Assembly: GCA_902477365.1 (NCBI GenBank)
Contig: CABSGW010000144.1
Span: 1 to 6,775 of the forward strand
Length of the DNA: 6,775 nucleotides
Direction of reading: 5' to 3'
Source of the DNA: an uncultured Prevotellaceae bacterium
GTDB taxonomy: Bacteria > Bacteroidota > Bacteroidia > Bacteroidales > Bacteroidaceae
The notes beneath the pieces are model-generated. The model saw only the letters and a list, made by a program, of their open reading frames with translations, was not told the origin of the DNA and did no database searches. Positions 6,467 to 6,775 of this stretch are shown here, piece by piece (the stretch's first letter is position 1; each line of letters opens with the position of its first letter). The position numbers and the translations under genes are program-made.

Positions 6467-6775
6467 TTGCCTGTTCCAGACATTTCATAAAGGTCCAAAC
6501 TTATAGCATTATAAACAGAATCCTATAAAAGGAAACCTTCAAGAATACTCACCATAACAAATGCAAAACCTGATCATTACAACTGAAAGTAAACCACTTA
6601 TTTCCTAAAACAGTAAAGAGGAAGCGGCTCATATTTCAAACAAACACAAAGCGTACCATAACTACACTAATTTCTTAATATAACTATCCTCTCTCACTCC
6701 CTTTCAAATTAGACCAGCTCTATACTTTGCTCTAGGATGAATAGCCTCCATCCCCTCTCCGGCCCAAACACGACG
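6467..6775. other. AT-rich intergenic stretch with no supported gene
   Basis: About 310 bases without a long ORF, recognisable RNA gene, or repeat. On the minus strand two short frames are open to the right edge. One ends at 6704 (23 residues, ending KYRAGLI). The other ends a little upstream of it (about 21 residues, starting VVFGPERGW, ending SIELV). Either could be the C-terminus of a gene entering from the right, but they are too short to identify. Confidence 0.5.

Noticed and set aside
6524..6545. Small inverted repeat AAGG-AAA-CCTT
   Set aside because: A four-pair stem without a convincing T-tract or neighbouring gene end; expected by chance in AT-rich DNA.
1..6775. CRISPR arrays, tRNA or rRNA genes, insertion sequences
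   Set aside because: No regularly spaced repeats, cloverleaf-like sequence, rRNA-like stretches, transposase frames or terminal inverted repeats were seen on either strand.

Overview
The window looks like a chromosomal segment from a member of the Bacteroidota, most likely order Bacteroidales. The evidence is a large TonB-dependent receptor with an N-terminal carboxypeptidase-regulatory-like domain, start codons without clear Shine-Dalgarno sequences, TAnnTTTG-type -7 promoter elements, and protein sequences that read like Bacteroides or Prevotella homologues. The genus cannot be fixed from the sequence alone.

Layout: the left 3.77 kb is read leftwards on the minus strand. The first transcription unit downstream of the divergent promoter region is a purine salvage pair: xanthine phosphoribosyltransferase (xpt, 3202-3768), then an NCS2 xanthine/uracil-type permease (1852-3202) overlapping it by one base. 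After a weak terminator and a candidate promoter comes a second unit of three genes: a small FMN nitroreductase (1239-1775), a Rossmann/DUF2520 oxidoreductase-like protein (442-1242) and a KdsC-type HAD phosphatase (1-445, cut by the window edge). Each adjacent pair overlaps by ATGA, so translation is probably coupled. On the plus strand, divergent from xpt across a 205-bp intergenic region, is an orphan TonB-dependent outer-membrane receptor (3974-6373) with a candidate terminator behind it. The last ~310 bases hold no gene I can support.

How the genes work together: the permease would import xanthine or a related base and Xpt would convert it to XMP. KdsC acts in KDO (lipopolysaccharide) synthesis. 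The roles of the nitroreductase, the DUF2520 protein and the receptor's ligand are not determined.

The main oddity is inside the permease gene. At 2191-2221 a 31-base GC-rich patch stands where the family normally has about seven codons (the TGVASRY-like stretch after the QNNG motif of TM10). It shifts the frame by one and breaks the gene. On the opposite strand the patch reads as a glycosyltransferase-2/cellulose-synthase-like LDDGG motif with GC-rich codons, and it shares a 7-base repeat with its flank. This could be a microhomology-mediated insertion/replacement or an assembly/sequence artefact. No previously undescribed multi-gene system is evident.
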